Below are positions 11,295 to 22,261 of a stretch of 64,000 nucleotides of DNA, in pieces (position 1 is the first letter of the stretch; each line of letters opens with the position of its first letter). Made by a program: the position numbers and the translations under genes. Source of the stretch: Schistocerca nitens (lineage: Eukaryota > Arthropoda > Insecta > Orthoptera > Acrididae); NCBI RefSeq assembly GCF_023898315.1, contig NC_064619.1, positions 481,161,376 to 481,225,375 on the forward strand, in the 5' to 3' direction. Below the pieces are notes generated by a model. That model searched no databases. It was given only the letters and a program-made list of their open reading frames with translations, and was not told the origin of the DNA.

Positions 11295-11923
11295 TGAAAC
11301 GTCCCCTTTGAACAATTCTACACGACTGTGCTTTAACCTGACACACAATATTTTTTTAGCGTAACGCAATCTGACTTTCAACACACAATATTTTGTTAGC
11401 GCAACGCAATCTGACTTTCAACACACAATATTTTGTTAGCGCAACGCAATCTGACTTTCAAAATTCTCTACAAGAGAATGGCCCTGACTAACATTAACCT
11501 ATACGTCTCACAAATCACTTACCTCACCAAAAATCTTCGCTGCTCAAGCTACTGCAATACAGCGAGCGCCACTACTGCCAGCTAAATAAAAGATTCAAAC
11601 TATGGAACGCACTAACTACTGATAGGGATAGTTAGCAAATGAAAGATATTAATAGAGAACAAACAATGTATTTACCTTAATATCATATATAGAGCAGTTC
11701 ATGACAAATTACAAAATTCCGCCATCTCTCTCCCCACATCCACCACTGCTGGCGGCTCACCTCCAACTGCCCAGCGCTACGCGCTGTTCACAGCCAGCTG
11801 CCTAACACTACAATGGTTGAGTATTACAACAATGCAAAGCAGCCACAGACTGCACACGGCACAGCCGGTGATTTTCATACAGAGGTGGCGTTACTAATAA
11901 AAAACCTAAACAGCCTACTTACA
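11295..11923 (-). repeat. LTR (3' LTR of the minus-strand element)
   Basis: 629 bp; identical by eye to 17790-18417 apart from one extra G (gatagttagc here, gatattagc there). Contains three 40 bp direct repeats at 11341-11460. Confidence 0.95.
11341..11460. repeat. Three 40 bp direct repeats inside the LTR
   Basis: Units start at 11341, 11381 and 11421, each beginning acacacaatatttt and ending ctgactttca. Units 2 and 3 are identical; unit 1 differs at two positions. The same triplet is in the other LTR at 17836-17955, so it predates the insertion. In this part of an LTR such repeats can be enhancer-like, but that is inference. Confidence 0.97.
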
Positions 11924-11945
11924 TAGCCCCCATGCTCCCCACAAA
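11924..11945 (-). other. Polypurine tract of the LTR element
   Basis: On the minus strand the bases just before the downstream LTR read TGTGGGGAGCATGGGGGC, a purine-rich stretch in the expected position for priming second-strand synthesis. Confidence 0.65.
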
Positions 11946-12237
11946 AAATTTCACAAATTGGGTTGGGCAGTGCCCAATACAGATTTGAAAAAATTTTTTC
12001 ATAATTACAATAACTAAGAAATCAAATGCACACACTTATTGATACAATGTTGGTCAAAAGCTAAAATTTTCTCACAGTCCATAAAGACAGTCTTGATCAT
12101 TCATCACATTGCAGTGTTTTTCTCAAAGTCTGAGCAGTAAAAGAAAATGCACACGGAAGTAGTGGAATTTCATACAGTCTTGAAGAAGTAGTGTTGTCCT
12201 TCCAACAGAAAGACAGTGCTGACTCTTGACATGCTGA

Positions 12238-12455
12238 CAGGTAATGGGCCACAACAGAGCAAACCCACAGCGGAGTCAATCGAAGTTTTGAAGAATATCG
12301 TTTGGTAGGTCATCACAGAGCAGACCCACTGTAGTCCTGGTAGAGATTACGGTATTGGTGGGCCACCAGAGGCGCAGACCCACTGCAGTCCTTGTAGAAA
12401 TAATGGTATTGATGGATCATCAAAGATGCAGACCCACTGTAGTCCTTGTAGAGAT
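12238..12455. repeat. Diverged minisatellite, about 54-60 bp unit, four copies
   Basis: Each unit carries a core like gcagacccactgtagtcct followed by tgtagagat and ggtattg. Cores begin near 12256, 12321, 12373 and 12428. Inside the non-coding 3' half of the LTR element. Confidence 0.8.
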
Positions 12456-15400
12456 GGCTAGCAGCCATCCGTTGTGACTGTGCAGGTGCACAATCACCAT
12501 TGAAGAGTCTTGCGGATAATATAGCAAGTCCATAACCACCACTTGTGCACTCACAAAGTTTTTGGAATTGTCCTTAGAACAAGCAATGCTGTTATCCAGT
12601 CCCTTGCTGAATTATTAACACACGTGCAAACACTAACAGTCCCTACTCCTCACATATTGTCCATATACTATGACCAATAGAAACGTGTGCAGTGAAATGT
12701 AACTTACAAGTTACTTAATTTGATGACCTGGTGTCAATTACAATTTTATAACATAAGAATACAATTACAAAGGTACAAAATACATCATTAAAAACATAAT
12801 AGTAAAGATAACATTCGTAGTAATAGGGGCTTTACAAAAGAATAGAAATAAACATATACATCAGTGTTACAAAAATAATGACATAAGTACATACATAAAG
12901 ATCAGAATAACTTTTGAAACATCAACTTCACACCTAAGCATTAACACAGAACAGATAAATGTCTAAACATCTTTACAAAGTAAATAACATATTATCAATG
13001 CAAATTATATTTGAGGATCACAGTATTCCTCATCATAGTGAATGTAGCTTAGTATTAGAAGAAGAAGAAATTCTATGAAACTACACAAAGACAGGAAGAA
13101 AACAAATACACAAGGGTACACAAACACATAGTGGGATAACACAATGGAAAGGACAGGGTTCGTTTTCAGTGTAACTTTTGGTACTGCAGTATTTTGTGAA
13201 CAAAACCTTTTTTGTTCTTGGAGATCTCCCTTCGTTCATCATTATTCCCAAATGGTCCTATCTGTACCTCTTTTCTGTATTCTAACCATCTTTCTTTCAA
13301 AATAATTATTTCTCATTGTACAATACTCATTTTGGCCCTATCTGTTTCTTGTGGCTTCTCAATGCATTTCTTCCAATTCATCATAGTTAGTTTCTTATAT
13401 AGTCTACCCCCTCTTAAGCTAACTTAAATCTACTGAGCTCAGATGCTAAACTAAGGGACAAGGCAATGCAGCAGCACATAACAAATTAACACAAACAGCA
13501 ATGACAAAAAAAACGCAGATTTGCGAAGCAAGCAGCATTAAGAAATTAGCAAAGCAATTGTAATATTACAACTAATCTAAGGCAATGTGCAACAAATAAT
13601 AACAAGAAATCATTAGTAAAACTGGCTTAACAGAATAATACAAAGTCAAATTCAATAACACTATGCCTGGCAAACAGCAGCAACTTATACCTAAACATGA
13701 CATAGCTCAAGCAGAAAAATATTACAGTAAAGACAACAATACAGATAAGGGAAATCTATATTCACATCTTAATGTCTAAGTAATTAAAGTGGTGCACCAC
13801 AAAAAGTTATTCTACCAAAAAAAATTACCCAGTAGTTGAAAAGAAAATTCCGTATGCAATTCCTGTGAAGTGAAATATTTTTTTTTATGCTCCTTCGTTT
13901 TTTTTTTATTTACTCGATCTGTAGACAGAAAATATTTACATTAATACATCTATAAAATTTTATTTTTACCAATGCTGCAGTGCAGCTAGAAACTAGATAT
14001 TAAACAAAATGGGCAAAGCAAGGCGTGAAACGTCATTCACTAGCCATATGGCATTTCTCTCAATTAGCACGACAATAGCCGTGAAATGTTTCTCATCGTT
14101 TTCAAGTTCGACCCTGTCGTTTTTGCGATGCTCTCTACAAAGGAAGGGTAATGGCCTCCCTTTTTTTTTTTTTTACCTGTGCCGCTGAAAAAGGCTAATG
14201 GCTTTTTTTTTTTTTTTTCAAGGCGGCTGTCGCCCTGGTGGGTGCCCGCGACGCATTACGTGCAGGTGGTCACTTAACTTTCGTACGGAAGTATTTACGA
14301 CAGCAGTTTTCGCTACAGTGACAGTCGCACATAAAAATATGTCACAGGTCAAGAATTAGCGTTGCAAATCTGTAGAAACAAAATCTTATTGATATAACAG
14401 AGTCCAAAAAAAAAATTTTCGTCGGCATTGTGATACATTCACGCATTTACACACATTTCATAACTTTTAAAGTACGATCTTGGTTTCCAACAACCTTTTC
14501 CACAAATCAGAGTGCCCTAATCACTATTCATTATTCCTTACCTTATTACACATATATAAATTCGTCGACGCTTCTTCAATACTTCATCATTAGATACATA
14601 GCATAATCAAATTCTTCATATAACATTAGCTTATTAATCATAAACATACCTCAACAACATAATACACATCGTCGTCGTAAAAAATAACATCATAACACCT
14701 CAGTCAAATCTCAAAATCGTCGTAGCTTCCTCCAATAGTTTCAAAACCTAAAAAAATTCTCTGCTCATTTCAAAAGTGTCATCTACCTCAAACGTACCTT
14801 AAAAATCATGATCTCATACCAAATACATCATTCAACGCTCTCATAGTATCACAATGGTTCTGAAAAAGTATGAACAGTTGACAAAGTACAGACAAAATAC
14901 AATTTCGTAAGTGTGAAGTTATCCAACGGTGTAATTACGTAAACATCTGTCACTAATGTTGTAAAATAAATGTTTGTCTCTCTCAGGTAAATAATCAGAT
15001 AGCTGTGTAATACTGTGTTGGAGAAATATGGTACCGATGTGTAAAGTTGTATAAGCAAATACCATATTAGCTAGGGCTCCTTGTGCGTGCCAAACACATG
15101 GTACACAAAGTAAGCGTGTACCCCCCTGAGGATAAATGTAATTATACCCTCAGGTGTTACAAATTACAGCAATGGAATGAAATGTATCTCGGAAAACTTT
15201 CTTTGTAATTCAAAAATCTTTAAAAATAAATGTTTTAAGTATAAAATTAATCACTCAAATACGTGTCCTGTAGCGCTAAACTGTGCGTCATGTTGTAAGA
15301 TAATTCTATGAAACTGTCGTAGTTATCGTCCTCTGTAAGCAAAGTTCTGCTAAAGTCAATGTACTTACCTCATGATACACAAAAGTGAAATGCTTTGCGT

Positions 15401-15947
15401 ATAGATATCATAGTTATTACGCTTATTGTTGTGATGAAGAAAGTACTGTACTGTAACGTATTGTTGTGCTACGAAAAAGGCTGTCTCATTGTAGCTATAC
15501 CACAAAAGTTACTACTAAAACATGTTTTACTTTCCAGAAGAAGTCAGAAAAACTGTGCAGATATAAAACAGATACACCGCAAAAGCAACAAGGTGAATTG
15601 TGTCACACATTAGTAGCGTCGTGATATAATAGTCGTGTAGCTGTCAAATAAACTAACCACTGTGTCACCTGGTATCTCTCAGAAAGCACTTTAATTTCAG
15701 AATGTATTTGCAAGTAAACCAAAATGTTGCATTAAAATCTCAAGTTAAAAAAGCACATTATCTCTCAATAAACGGTTTTACGTGTGAAATGTGGTGTAAA
15801 CCTTTGCTCTTCATAGTACTCAGAGTTTGAACAATGCAATTATCATGCGGTATACGTCGTTAAAGAATACTGGAATTTTTCTCAAGGTTAGCGTCTATGT
15901 TATTTTTCTCGGAGCCAGCCGGCGCAGGTGTCTGCCTGCGGTGCGGG
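12456..15947 (-). other. Long non-coding interior of the LTR element
   Basis: About 3.5 kb between the minisatellite and the Gag-like ORF stop, with no minus-strand frame long enough to be a polymerase and stops throughout. Contains homopolymer T runs near 13867, 14160 and 14203. This is where pol would lie in an autonomous element; no pol motif could be read, even allowing frameshifts. Confidence 0.65.
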
Positions 15948-17501
15948 TCATTGTCTGTCTCTCCACTGGCGCGCGTCGCTAATGGGATTCGGAGACCGAA
16001 CCTCCACAAATTCGCCTTGCCGAGAGGGCCCAGCTCTGTTAGAATCCCGCCAGTTCTGATGCAATTCAGGTCTGTCGTTATGTCGGTAGTTTACATAGTT
16101 TCTTGTTTGTCGGTCATGTGGTGGAGAATCTCTCCCGGAATCGCAACTGCGCGCCGAACTGTTGCGCCTGAAGTTATTCTGCCTCCCTTTTTTTTTTTTT
16201 CTTTTTAACAGCTTATAGTAAAAATCATTGTGTCGGCGAGTAGCATATCGGTCATTGCTAGGTCGCGTCGGCGGTTCCATCTCAAAATTCGGTGTGCCTT
16301 GCCAATTTCTTTCATAATTTCCGAAGTGTCCTGTGTTATTATTTTGCGTCTTTTCCGTATTTCTAAGTCCCTCTTCCCGTGTTGGAGCGCGAGTGTCCTC
16401 TGAAATACGTAATTCTTGTACTACTTGTGCCAACTGATCTTGCACTTCCCGGATTTCTCTTTTGTACTGTGTATTGATTTGATTTTGATTTTGTTTGAAT
16501 TTTCTAATTTGTTCGTACTCTTCAGTGTCAGTGAAGGCTACAGGTGTTGTGTCATTCAGATCCTCATCTACCTTTGTAGATAAGTTAGTGAACTGATCTG
16601 AAAGTTCGCCTACTTTATCCGATAGTGTACTTATTTCCTCAGTGTGTTTTTCTGAACCAAGTTTCAGAGTATCTACTGTGTCCTTTAAGTTTTCCTGAGA
16701 TTTTGCAAGTTGCGTAACCGAATCGGTAGATGCAAGTGAGTCAATTTTAGCTTGCAAAGTCTCATGATTTTCATGAACAATAATTTGCAGTTCTTTTATG
16801 GCTGCTTCGTGATTCTGTAATGCATTTTCATGCCGCAAAAAAATAGGTTGAAAATGCTCACAAATTTGTGTTTTTACGTCATTACAGACTTTTTGACATT
16901 TCGATTCGATGTTATGTAACTCAGTAGTTAAATCCTCACGTGTTTGTTCAAGCTTATTTTCCACTGAGTCTAACTTTTGAAGCTGTTGTTCCATTTGTTT
17001 CTGACTTTGCTCCATTGTGTCTAATTTTTCAAGCTTTTGTCCCATTTGTCTCTGATTTTGTTCCATTTGTTGCATTAATTGCAATAATAATGTATTAGTG
17101 TCTGGAATCTGTTTCTCTACACTTTTCGGCAGTGCATTTGCATCGGCAACATTCACATTTTGACAAGCAGAAAATGTGTCTTGACTTATTTGAGAAAACG
17201 GTGAGGATCCAAAACCTGAATCTACAGTATTTGTGAGATCGTCTCGTGTCATTTCGGATTCCTGAGCCGAGCTATTGCCGACCGATCGATCGATAATGCT
17301 TCTCTGTTCTCTAATTGTTTCGCTGTCTACACCATTGTTTGCTGCCCGCTCCATTTCCGTATGCACAATTACCAAATTATTACTTTGAACATCAGTTAAT
17401 TCATTACTCGGTGGCGCTAACACACTGCTTTCGTTTTCGCTGTCATTTCTCAATTTACTTTGGAGCCTAGTGTTACGTTTTTCACACGCCATTATTGTCA
17501 C
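15948..17501 (-). CDS. Gag-like coiled-coil protein of the LTR element
   Basis: An intact 517-codon frame, starting ATG at 17501 (a second in-frame ATG follows after three codons). Residues about 1-130 are acidic, Ser/Asn-rich. About 135-360 is a long predicted coiled coil with a short near-repeat (MEQNQRQMGQKLEKLDTMEQ, then SQKQMEQQLQKLD) and heptad-spaced Leu/Ile. The C-terminal ~120 residues are strongly basic, with KRKKKKGRQNNFRR, and probably bind nucleic acid. No CCHC zinc knuckle, capsid major homology region, protease or polymerase motif is visible. By position it is the gag gene, expected to package the element's RNA. Gag identity is inferred from context. The frame is undamaged, consistent with the near-identical LTRs. 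Confidence 0.75.
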   Translation of the reverse strand: MTIMACEKRNTRLQSKLRNDSENESSVLAPPSNELTDVQSNNLVIVHTEMERAANNGVDSETIREQRSIIDRSVGNSSAQESEMTRDDLTNTVDSGFGSSPFSQISQDTFSACQNVNVADANALPKSVEKQIPDTNTLLLQLMQQMEQNQRQMGQKLEKLDTMEQSQKQMEQQLQKLDSVENKLEQTREDLTTELHNIESKCQKVCNDVKTQICEHFQPIFLRHENALQNHEAAIKELQIIVHENHETLQAKIDSLASTDSVTQLAKSQENLKDTVDTLKLGSEKHTEEISTLSDKVGELSDQFTNLSTKVDEDLNDTTPVAFTDTEEYEQIRKFKQNQNQINTQYKREIREVQDQLAQVVQELRISEDTRAPTREEGLRNTEKTQNNNTGHFGNYERNWQGTPNFEMEPPTRPSNDRYATRRHNDFYYKLLKRKKKKGRQNNFRRNSSARSCDSGRDSPPHDRQTRNYVNYRHNDRPELHQNWRDSNRAGPSRQGEFVEVRSPNPISDARQWRDRQ

Positions 17502-17769
17502 AATATTTCACACGACAACACAGAAAAGCACAATTTGAAGATCAAAAATAAGAGAACACATTAACATAACACTGAAAATAATATCTAGTTAATTGCAGCT
17601 GCGAAATACTTGGTGCAAATCTACATGCATGCCACACCTATTTTACTGTACAACAATGAAAAACTACAACTACAATGGAAATTCTCTCTACAATTACGCG
17701 CTAGCAATAAACAAAATCTACACTAATTACACAAACTACAAGGAAAAAATCAGAAGATTCCAGTGAGGT

Positions 17770-17787
17770 ATCCTGGCAGGGTCGCCA
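17770..17787 (-). other. Primer-binding site, tRNA-Arg-like
   Basis: Two bases inside the upstream LTR the minus strand reads TGGCGACCCTGCCAGG, complementary to a tRNA 3' end of the form CCTGGCAGGGTCGCCA. The plus strand at 17753-17764 also reads agaagattccag, resembling the anticodon-stem/T-arm start of the same tRNA-Arg family, so similarity to the tRNA extends beyond the primer site. tRNA identity is from memory. Confidence 0.75.
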
Positions 17788-17789
17788 TA

Positions 17790-18417
17790 TGAAACGTCCC
17801 CTTTGAACAATTCTACACGACTGTGCTTTAACCTGACACACAATATTTTTTTAGCGTAACGCAATCTGACTTTCAACACACAATATTTTGTTAGCGCAAC
17901 GCAATCTGACTTTCAACACACAATATTTTGTTAGCGCAACGCAATCTGACTTTCAAAATTCTCTACAAGAGAATGGCCCTGACTAACATTAACCTATACG
18001 TCTCACAAATCACTTACCTCACCAAAAATCTTCGCTGCTCAAGCTACTGCAATACAGCGAGCGCCACTACTGCCAGCTAAATAAAAGATTCAAACTATGG
18101 AACGCACTAACTACTGATAGGGATATTAGCAAATGAAAGATATTAATAGAGAACAAACAATGTATTTACCTTAATATCATATATAGAGCAGTTCATGACA
18201 AATTACAAAATTCCGCCATCTCTCTCCCCACATCCACCACTGCTGGCGGCTCACCTCCAACTGCCCAGCGCTACGCGCTGTTCACAGCCAGCTGCCTAAC
18301 ACTACAATGGTTGAGTATTACAACAATGCAAAGCAGCCACAGACTGCACACGGCACAGCCGGTGATTTTCATACAGAGGTGGCGTTACTAATAAAAAACC
18401 TAAACAGCCTACTTACA
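17790..18417 (-). repeat. LTR (5' LTR of the minus-strand element)
   Basis: 628 bp, TG...CA ends; carries the promoter for the element if active. One base shorter than its partner and otherwise the same by eye. Confidence 0.95.
17836..17955. repeat. Three 40 bp direct repeats inside the 5' LTR
   Basis: Same triplet as at 11341-11460. Confidence 0.97.
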
Positions 18418-18421
18418 GTGC

Positions 18422-19690
18422 TTGGGAATATGGTGTTAACACGCCTTGCCATGCTCGTAGTGTCCCAGTCGGACTGCCAGTCATCTAACTTCTAGGCTCT
18501 TAATGTCGTTTATCAGTAATATGTGTTCCTATGATTTCATACACACGATCATATTGCTCACGGCTCAGGCAATACGGTGCTGCCCAGTAACGTATCACGA
18601 TATCCATTGGACATACCCCGAGGATTGCCAGTAAACCCTACGCAGATGTTATGCATAATTTTGGCCTCTTTCCGAGTAACATATTTTACATGTTGTAGAA
18701 CATTTCTTTTCTCGTCTAGAAAATGCCTAAATATCTATAAACAGTGCTGCGTTTTACAGGTATTCATTCAAGCCTCAGGAAACGATCTCTGGTAAAAGAA
18801 AGTCTTCCCTTCAGAAGTATGTATACAGTTTCGTAAATAACCATAATAAGTTTGTTTATCTTACAAAAGTGCTGCATCTGAGGAAGCGCAGTTTTCATCT
18901 TTTGCTACAGTCTCGCCCTGTAGTCTGGAGACACAATTACTAGGACGTCATCTGCGCATGCAACAACATCTTCAATAGTATCTCCTCCGTCTAATAGATT
19001 TAATACTGGTTCAATACTAAGATCGCAGAACAGTGGACGACTTAAGGAGCTTTGAGGGGGGGGGGGTCATTGGCAACCGTTTTGATGACCTTGCCCTGTC
19101 TCGCAAGTCACTTGACTCTACGTCCATTACAATAATCTAAAAAGCCCTTAGACAGACATCTCCGGTCACTGAGATCTCGAGAGCGTGCCAAAATCGTAGG
19201 CCACCAAAGATTCTCAAATGCGGCTGCAATGTCAGTCATGAGGCCTGACTGAATACTTCGCTGTCGAATTTTCTACAATCTGAGGATCTCTAATAAGCAC
19301 ATGGTCTACAGATTTCCCTTTTCTGAATCCATATTGACACTGGTTTAGACCCAAGGGCAGACGTTCGTGAACTTTGACCAAGGTGTTTAATAAGCAAATA
19401 GGTCTATAGCTCTTCGATGAGGCCGGTTATTTTTCCTTTCTCTTTTCAATCATTACTGCTCTAGCTGTTTTCCGTGTCGCCGGGATCCTTACTAGTCGCA
19501 ATGCCTGTACGGTAACACCACGTCATCTGTTCTTCATTGTTGGCACTACACATGACGGCAGGTAACGTTCACCAGGCAATCACTTCCATCGCTTTCCCAT
19601 CGGGTATATCCTGAGTCATCTGTACTTCTCTCGAGTCATCCACTCTCCACTGGAGTCGCTCCCTGCAACACTTCAACCATGCCTTACCAC
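18422..19690 (-). pseudogene. R1-like LINE, reverse transcriptase relic
   Basis: Read on the minus strand from about 19450 downward: YRPICLLNTLVKVHERL, QYGFRKGKSVDHV, then an A/FENLWWP block near 19200, and near 18960 the catalytic IEDVVACADDVLVIVSP with its Asp-Asp pair. These are successive reverse-transcriptase blocks in R1/LOA-type order. Multiple frameshifts and a run of G at 19058-19067 break it. Below 18750 a post-polymerase region can be followed to 18422, where it stops at the LTR element and continues at 11294. Dead copy, 5' end missing. Confidence 0.8.
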
Positions 19691-20219
19691 TCATTACAGA
19701 AACGTGTGGCTGAGGCACACATTCCTTTTAACCCCCTACGGTTGCTACTTTCCTGGTAGCAGTTTCAAACTCAAGAGTGATGACTTCCGCTCATTTCATG
19801 CGATTTTCTACAACCACCCTCCGCAATGCTGTACGTTGCTTGTCCGACAGTTAAGTACGTTCTACCTGGTCTTTGTTTGCTGTGGTTGTTTCTTCACATT
19901 TCCACTTCAAATTAACATAACTAACAGTCGAGTTGGTTAGCTGTAAGCGCGATGGGACGTCCCTGATAGATTTGTAACTCCAGTGACATACAGTGACCAG
20001 TCCTCGTTCTACGTCACCGAGTACTCCTGAGTGAACCACTATACTGCTACTGCTGCCCTCCCGACAACTGACCACTTAGACTGGCGTCACATCCAGTCAT
20101 CAGTTCCGCATTACACAGAGTCTGTGTATAATTTTCATCAGATCGTGCACGTTTAAAACAGCGCAGCTTCGTTTAGTTTATTTCTAATGTTCATTATTGT
20201 TGTGTTCATATATTCTTGC
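19691..20219. other. No gene recognised
   Basis: Short open frames only. May contain more of the R1-like relic or the start of the next LINE, but nothing readable. Confidence 0.4.
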
Positions 20220-20901
20220 AAATGAGAGGTGAAAGAGTCTCAGTGAGGGATAGGACTTCTCAGTAGCCGTGATAGAGGAAGAAACAGGAGTCGTCGAAGA
20301 AGAGGCAGGGGATCCAGTATTAGAGTCAGAATTTAACAGAGCTTTGGAAGACTTAAGATCAAATAAGGCAGAAGAGATAAAAAAAATGGCTCTGAGCACT
20401 ATGGGACTTACCTTCTAAGGTCATCAGTCCCCTAGAACTTACAACTACTTAAACCTAACTAACCTAAGGACATCACACACACATAAATGCCTGAGGCAGG
20501 ATTGGAACCTGCGACCGTAGCGGTCGCGCGGTTCCAGACTGTAGCGCCTAGAACCGCTCGGCCACAACGGCTGACAGAAGAGATAGATGATGTTCCATCA
20601 GAAATTAGGTGGCCTGGTAAGGTAACAAATGAGGAAGTTCTGCGCAGAATCGGAGAGGAAAGGAATATGTGGAAAACACTGATAGTGAGAAGGGACAGGA
20701 TGATAGAACATCTGTTAAGACGTGAGGGAATGACTTCCATGGTACTAGAAGGAGCTTTAGAGGCAGGAAGATAGAGATTGCAATACATCCAGCAAATAAT
20801 TGAGGACGTAGGTTCCAAGTGCTTTTCTGAAATGAAGAGGTTGGCACAGGAGAGGAATTCGTGGCGGGACGCATCAAACCAAATTGATCCAAAAAAAAAA
20901 A
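20220..20901 (+). pseudogene. RTE-like LINE, internally deleted copy
   Basis: Left of the SINE the frame reads FNRALEDLRSNKAEEI, right of it DDVPSEI, which together match the N-terminal polymerase block (ALxDLKNxKAxGxDxIPxE). It then jumps directly to RWPGKVTNEEVLRRIGEER and the C-terminal RRDRMIEHLLRREGMTS block, so the polymerase core is deleted. It ends in an A run at 20889-20901. Same family as 8850-10051 and 62869-64000. Confidence 0.85.
20380..20574 (-). mobile_element. tRNA-derived SINE, family 1
   Basis: Reverse complement of the family; head ends at the right with gaaccgctcggccacaacgg. Duplication cagaagagata at 20369-20379 and 20575-20585. Nested in the RTE-like relic. Confidence 0.96.
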
Positions 20902-20934
20902 AAGTCGCACATTGAAGCATCTCAACTGTGAAAA

Positions 20935-22057
20935 ATCCGCAGGAAGAGCTAATGTTTGGAAGCCAACACACCATTAACCTGAGGCAGTGTCTGATTTGCC
21001 CACTGTATGGCGTGCAGCGCTGTTCCGTGAGTCGCCTATCCTGTTATAGTGTGTGCGCATCCAAACAGCATGGTGTTACTCGACATTACAAGTAGTGGTC
21101 TCATAGCATCATTCTGCCTTCGGTTTTTTACGACCAGACGAGGAGAGATATTTGACCTGTAATAATGTTATAATTTTTATTGTATCTACTTTCTGAACCG
21201 GCTCCAAGGCAGCAACTAGTAACACGTGCATAGCACAGGTTTCTATCTTCTATCAAGAGCATGTAATCAGTGTTCATTGCACAGTAACGTCCTTCGTTTA
21301 AGTTAGTAGTAATTGTACATTAATTTGTATTGCGCCTGGAGGCCACCATTATTTTGTACAACATCTTTTCACATCGTGACCTGACACACACCTGAACTAT
21401 TTGCAGAGTTGTTTCCTCTGTTACTGTACACATACGTGGCGTCACCTCCTTCTTATGTCTACGGTACACATTGAAAGCCTCACAGATTCAATTGCAAATT
21501 CCGGTCGCAGCTGTTTATGATACTTTGCGCTAAAGGCCAGTGGAATAACAAAATGGGCAATGTCCTGTCCAAAAATGTTGATAGTTGAAAAACCAAACTT
21601 TCTTTAAGATGACCCAAATTGAAATGGATGTTTATAAATCTTATTATGGACATAACATGCTGGAATGTCTCGTTTCATTTAAGTACATCAATGTGAATCC
21701 CCTTTCCATCAGCATTTACGGTAACTGCCAATTCCCACCTAAAATCCAGATATGTTTTCATATTTTGTTGTGTAAATGATTTTGCAATAATTAATACAGT
21801 TTTTGTACAAGAATAATGTTTTCATTGTCTTTAGTTTACCAGGTGTAGTTGGGTTTATTTGACATTCAATAGTGAAATGCGTTGTCTCACACAGCCAGAA
21901 TATGTACAAAGTGTTGGCGGGATCACTTCTTCCTCTTTTTCTAAATGTCTATCCAGAAAACGTCTATCAACACAATACCAGACGTTAAAGCCACCCATTA
22001 TGTGCAGTAAAACACAGGATTTTGGAGAGCTAGACTGTGATACAGCGTTAGTTAGCA
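20935..22057. other. No gene recognised
   Basis: No frame above about 77 codons and no known repeat ends. A short plus frame at 21585-21779 is not recognisable. Confidence 0.45.
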
Positions 22058-22064
22058 CATCGTA

Positions 22065-22251
22065 GGCTCTGAGCACTATGGGACTCAACTGCAGAGGTCA
22101 TTAGTCCCCTAAAACTTAGAACTAGTTAAACCTAACTAACCTAAGGACATCACAAACGTCCATGCCCGAGGCAGGATTCGAACCTGCGACCGTAGCGGTC
22201 TTGCGGTTCCAGACTGCAGCGCCTTTAACCGCACGGCCACTTCGGCCGGCT
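22065..22251 (-). mobile_element. tRNA-derived SINE, family 1, subtype B
   Basis: Head differs from the common subtype: gcctttaaccgcacggcc (plus strand) and tcttgcggttcc replace gcctagaaccgctcggcc and tcgcgcggttcc. Duplication of at least catcgta at 22058-22064 and 22252-22258. Shares subtype with 50588-50791. Confidence 0.93.
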
Positions 22252-22261
22252 CATCGTAGGC

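Larger units (their letters stand above)
11295..18417 (-). mobile_element. Complete LTR retrotransposon, gag-only (non-autonomous)
   Basis: 7,123 bp flanked by a 4 bp duplication GTGC (11291-11294 and 18418-18421). The 629 and 628 bp LTRs begin TG and end CA. The element is transcribed on the minus strand: upstream LTR 17790-18417, primer-binding site next to it, one long ORF at 17501-15948, then about 4 kb without long frames, a purine-rich tract and the downstream LTR 11295-11923. No protease, reverse transcriptase, RNase H or integrase motif was found, so movement must depend on enzymes from another element. This layout fits elements described as terminal-repeat retrotransposons with a GAG domain. 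It is nested in an R1-like LINE. Confidence 0.9.

Noticed and set aside
11341..11460. CRISPR-like direct repeats
   Set aside because: Three head-to-tail 40 bp units without spacers, inside an LTR; eukaryotic context.
15897..16208. 103-codon plus-strand ORF
   Set aside because: Antisense to the C-terminal part of the Gag-like ORF, ending in Phe from the homopolymer run.
20459..20974. 171- and 106-codon minus-strand ORFs
   Set aside because: They run through the SINE and the antisense of the RTE-like relic.
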